Both the position numbers and the translations under genes were made by a program. 64,000 bases of DNA from Aquirufa lenticrescens (lineage in GTDB: Bacteria; Bacteroidota; Bacteroidia; Cytophagales; Spirosomataceae): NCBI RefSeq assembly GCF_019916085.1, contig NZ_CP049834.1, positions 1,286,501 through 1,350,500 on the forward strand. The letters are read 5' to 3'. Shown here piece after piece: positions 61,213-64,000 of the stretch (position 1 is its first letter; the number at the start of each line of letters is the position of its first letter). Below the pieces are notes generated by a model that did no database searches, was not told where the DNA came from, and saw only the letters and a list, made by a program, of their open reading frames with translations.

Positions 61213-62451
61213 TTACGTTTTTGCGTTCAAGCTTTGGATGTCAAAACCGGCTACTTGTTTATATTGATTCATTATTTGTGCTAGTTCTTCATGCGGAATT
61301 TCGGACTCACTAAAGCCAGCAGGGAAACGCTCCTCCATTAAATCCATAATGAAATCGGGACCTTTTTGGCGGTTTTGTAATACTACTTTTGCGGTGGCTG
61401 GTACGCGTTCCTTATCGTAATTAACGAGCGCTTGAATGACATCTTTTTCCGCTAATAAGGCTAAGGCCAAAGCATCCGCATCCAAAATCGCTTGCGATGC
61501 GCCGTTCGACCCAATGGGGTACATCGGATGTGCCGCATCGCCTAATAAAGTGACGCGTCCAAATGACCATTTGTCCAATGGATTACGGTCAGACATAGGG
61601 AATTCGAAGATGCCCCCATCAGTCTTTTCAATCATTTCCGGCACATTAATCCAGTCAAATTTCCAGTCTCTGTAAAGTGCTAATAAAGGCCCTTTTTCTA
61701 CTTTGCGATTCCAATCGCGCACGGTGATATTTGCCCCTTCCGGCTCTCGAACATTGGCCACCCAGTTGATAACTTGATTCCCCTCTGCGTCGGGTTCACC
61801 TATGGGATAGATGACCATTTTCTGTTTCATGGAACCGATCATCGCCATGGAAGATCCTGTTTTATAAGGCTTCATTAAGGCCGTTCCGCGGTATAGGATA
61901 TTGCCAGAAAAAACGACTCCTCCCTCATTAGGGTATAATTTTTGACGCAAAACGGAATTGATTCCATCCGCACCGATCAAGATATCCCCCTCTTCTTCCG
62001 CTACAATCTGCCCCGTTTCCTTGTTGATAAATGTGGCCGTGATTTTGTTCCCCTTTTCTTCAAAAGAATGTAAATGGCAATTCGCTTTTAAGTTCTCCGC
62101 ATCGATGGTTTTCAGGGTTTCTTCCCAAAGCATTACTTGGAATTTCCCTCTATGAATCGAAAACTGTGGCCAGCGATATCCGGCAAATTTTCCCCGCGGT
62201 TCTGACCAGAAAAACTGCCCAAAACGGTTCGCATAAATTAACTCTTTCGTCTCTACCGCTATGGCGGAGACTTTGGGTAACAAACCAATATTCGTCAAAA
62301 CGCGCACGGCATGTGGAAGCAAATTGATACCCACCCCAAGCGGTTTCACTTCCTCTACGGACTCAAAAACCTTCACTTCAAATCCGGCCTGATGCAAGCG
62401 CATCGCCGTCACCAAACCTCCAATTCCTCCTCCGGCAATGATTATTTTCAT
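61213..62451 (-). CDS. FAD-dependent monooxygenase (aromatic hydroxylase type)
   Basis: 412 residues of the class A flavoprotein hydroxylase family. FAD motifs: GGGIGGLVTAMRLHQAGFEV (8-27), the DG motif ILIGADGINSVLRQKL, and GDAAHPMYPIGSNGASQAI near the C-terminal third. Relatives hydroxylate salicylate, 3-hydroxybenzoate or kynurenine-type substrates. It overlaps the SerC-like gene by 4 bases, and a putative aromatic-acid transporter starts the operon. Aromatic or heteroaromatic breakdown is the inferred setting. Confidence 0.92.
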   Translation of the reverse strand: MKIIIAGGGIGGLVTAMRLHQAGFEVKVFESVEEVKPLGVGINLLPHAVRVLTNIGLLPKVSAIAVETKELIYANRFGQFFWSEPRGKFAGYRWPQFSIHRGKFQVMLWEETLKTIDAENLKANCHLHSFEEKGNKITATFINKETGQIVAEEEGDILIGADGINSVLRQKLYPNEGGVVFSGNILYRGTALMKPYKTGSSMAMIGSMKQKMVIYPIGEPDAEGNQVINWVANVREPEGANITVRDWNRKVEKGPLLALYRDWKFDWINVPEMIEKTDGGIFEFPMSDRNPLDKWSFGRVTLLGDAAHPMYPIGSNGASQAILDADALALALLAEKDVIQALVNYDKERVPATAKVVLQNRQKGPDFIMDLMEERFPAGFSESEIPHEELAQIMNQYKQVAGFDIQSLNAKT

Positions 62452-63509
62452 AGGGGCAAGTTTTGCAATAAATCCACTAAATGAGCCACGCTGGCTAGCG
62501 GTTGTCCGTTATAGATGGAGGCTCTAAATCCTCCTTTGGTAGGAAAACCTTTAATTCCCACGATGTCATTTTGCTCTAAAAACAAGTTAATCTTCTGATC
62601 CATCTCAAGCGATTGACTTTTAAAACAAGCGTTCATCACCGAGCGATCTTCCGTAGCCACAATGCCTTGAAGTAGAGGATTTCGGTCGATTTCATTGTAA
62701 ATCAAGGCTGATTTTTCCTGACTCATTCGCTGCATTTCAGCTAGTCCACCCTGTTTATCAATGTAGCGCAGCATTAACAAGGCCACATAAACCGGATAAG
62801 TCGGGATGGTATGATAAAGCGAATTTTCTGCAATGTGCGTATGGTAATCAAAAATGGTAGGAACCTTACGGCTATTTTTCACAGGCAAAACTGCCTTATT
62901 CACCAGCACACAGGTGATTCCAGCGATGCCAAAATTCTTCTGAGCTGAAGCGAAAATCACCCCAAATTTCTCCATCGGCAAAGGTCTCGACAAGAAATCA
63001 GACGTCATATCTGCGACTAAGGGCACATCGACTTTTGGGAATTCATGGTATTGTGTTCCGTCGATGGTCTCATTAGAAACGACGTGTAAATAACGAGCAC
63101 CTTGAACGTCAGTGATTTTGGGTATTCGGTCGTAGTTCGTGTCTTTGGAAGAAGCTAAAAAGAAGGCATTCGCCTCATTTGCCGCCGCTTCGATCGCTCG
63201 TCCTGCCCAAAATCCCGTGTCTACAAACGCAATCTTATCATTGGGTTCCGTCAGATTCATGGGAGCCACCGTCAGCTGGCTAGAAGCACCGCCTGGTAGC
63301 CATAAAACTGCCCAATCATCCGAAAGGCCATATAATTTTTTCACGATTGCATTCGCCTCGTCTAATAAATCCGTGAAAATGGGAGAACGGTGGCTGATTT
63401 CCGCGATGGAAACGCCCATCCCATTGTAGTCCACTAAACCAGCCGCTGCCTCTTGAATGACTTCAAAGGGAAGAGTCGCCGGGCCAGGAAAGAAATTGTG
63501 TTTGCGCAT
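62448..63509 (-). CDS. serC: Phosphoserine-aminotransferase family protein (SerC)
   Basis: 353 residues. PLP fold type I with the SerC signatures: FFPGPATLP (6-14), EISHRSPIF (38-46), GGASSQ for the cofactor phosphate, SAQKNFGIAG with the Schiff-base Lys, and GGFRASIYN at the C-terminus. The enzyme normally makes phosphoserine (and phosphohydroxythreonine for PLP). Here it is wedged between a transporter and a monooxygenase with 1- and 4-base overlaps, an unusual place for serC, so a specialised amino-donor role is possible. Some contexts for the canonical motif, such as the HNTPP segment, are altered (HTIPTYPVY). Confidence 0.88.
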   Translation of the reverse strand: MRKHNFFPGPATLPFEVIQEAAAGLVDYNGMGVSIAEISHRSPIFTDLLDEANAIVKKLYGLSDDWAVLWLPGGASSQLTVAPMNLTEPNDKIAFVDTGFWAGRAIEAAANEANAFFLASSKDTNYDRIPKITDVQGARYLHVVSNETIDGTQYHEFPKVDVPLVADMTSDFLSRPLPMEKFGVIFASAQKNFGIAGITCVLVNKAVLPVKNSRKVPTIFDYHTHIAENSLYHTIPTYPVYVALLMLRYIDKQGGLAEMQRMSQEKSALIYNEIDRNPLLQGIVATEDRSVMNACFKSQSLEMDQKINLFLEQNDIVGIKGFPTKGGFRASIYNGQPLASVAHLVDLLQNLPL

Positions 63510-64000
63510 TAGGAAATGGTTTGGGAACTAATTTTTAGCGTAATAATTCCGGCAATTAAGGAAGGCAAGGCGAAGAACAAAAAGCTTTCGGCCATACCCA
63601 ATCCTAGACCCACTAAAATGCCCCCTAAGATAGGGCCTAAAATACCGCCCAAACGACCCATCCCGATCGCCCAGCCAATACCCGTCGAACGAATCGCAGT
63701 CGGATACATTCTCGCCGCCACGGCATATAATCCTACAAAGCTGCCTTGCACCCCGAACCCGAGGAAAAACAAGACCACTAGGATCAAATTAGATCCAGAA
63801 AATTGACCGAAAATGCCTAATAGAACAGCCGTAATCAATAACAAAACTCCGATCGATTTTTTCAATCCAAAACGGGTAGAAAAATAGCCTTGCACCGGAA
63901 TACCCACGATGGCTCCCAGATTAAAGATCGTTCCTGAATAAATGGCTAATTCCATCGATAGGCCGGCATTCGAGGCCAATTTTGGAATCCAGTTCATTAA
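63509..64000 (-). CDS. MFS transporter, C-terminal part (truncated by the window edge)
   Basis: At least 162 residues in the last half of a major-facilitator protein, with five to six membrane helices: GYFSTRFGLKKS (motif A-like repeat), GVQGSFVGLYAVAARMYPTAIRSTGIGW (the AAHS-type segment) and GGILGPILGG. The YPTAIRSTGIGWAIG motif is typical of the aromatic acid:H+ symporter group. The real start lies beyond 64000; the Met codon at 63997 is internal. Its stop overlaps the SerC start (TAATG). Confidence 0.88.
   Translation of the reverse strand, partial: LMNWIPKLASNAGLSMELAIYSGTIFNLGAIVGIPVQGYFSTRFGLKKSIGVLLLITAVLLGIFGQFSGSNLILVVLFFLGFGVQGSFVGLYAVAARMYPTAIRSTGIGWAIGMGRLGGILGPILGGILVGLGLGMAESFLFFALPSLIAGIITLKISSQTIS

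Overview
The window is a gene-dense stretch of a Bacteroidota chromosome, most likely a freshwater or soil member of the Cytophagales (Spirosomaceae-like; the genus cannot be fixed from sequence alone). Support for this placement: several promoters match the Bacteroidota -7 element TAnnTTTG, Shine-Dalgarno sequences are nearly absent, there are many short signal peptides ending in AQ, and the window carries Bacteroidota-type outer-membrane beta-barrel receptors, DUF5117/DUF4953 metalloproteases, DUF6671 and DUF6370 proteins, and a dihydroorotase with the Bacteroidota DDQVHF metal motif. I see no rRNA, tRNA, IS element, prophage, integrase or CRISPR array, and no gene-free stretch longer than 300 bases. 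Both edges cut genes.

Layout. 1-7.2 kb: a lipoprotein fragment, an exported zinc protease, a small membrane/SRPBCC pair, a GH29 fucosidase, FabV enoyl reductase and a hexapeptide acetyltransferase. 7.4-12.7 kb: a LysR regulator diverges from a tightly overlapping run comprising a 2-TM protein, an SbtA-type bicarbonate transporter, a zinc-ribbon DUF6671 protein, TsaC and dihydroorotase. 12.7-14.9 kb: DUF4386, PhzF, a 53-aa basic protein and a DinB protein. 14.9-19.3 kb: a photolyase/cryptochrome island of five genes (DUF2256, TIGR03643, a FAD-domain-first photolyase homologue, a DPRP-type photolyase lacking the usual Fe-S cysteines, and a conventional-order photolyase/cryptochrome). 19.4-29.2 kb: an outer-membrane protein, DUF4442, GH3, a YdeI protein with a CDGSH motif, an XRE regulator, a molybdenum hydroxylase pair, VOC, a TolB-like protein and a Tat-exported Gfo/Idh oxidoreductase.

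29.3-32.6 kb: an exported KatG with an NPH-repeat N-terminus diverges from OxyR, with a near-perfect OxyR operator between them. 32.6-37.4 kb: a membrane-protein/winged-helix/membrane-protein operon converges on a TonB-type receptor that shares a promoter motif with it. 37.5-42.8 kb: a DUF6370 protein, a small acidic membrane protein, a porin, a second beta-barrel and a receptor. 42.8-49.1 kb: a Bcr/CflA exporter, then a TolC/HlyD/ABC export operon whose ATPase has lost most catalytic motifs, diverging from a TetR gene with a candidate operator. 49.1-59 kb: carbohydrate enzymes (sialate O-acetylesterase, GH78 rhamnosidase, carboxylesterase) and a large cytochrome-c-domain dehydrogenase-like protein. 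59-64 kb: small secreted proteins and an operon of an MFS transporter, a SerC-like aminotransferase, a FAD monooxygenase, a Dabb protein and a DUF1835 protein.

Overall the region suits an aerobic, sunlight-exposed heterotroph that degrades plant or algal glycans and invests in light-damage repair and peroxide defence. The points most worth following up are the exported NPH-repeat KatG, the motif-less ABC ATPase, the photolyase island with an inverted-order and a cysteine-less homologue, and the two candidate regulatory palindromes.
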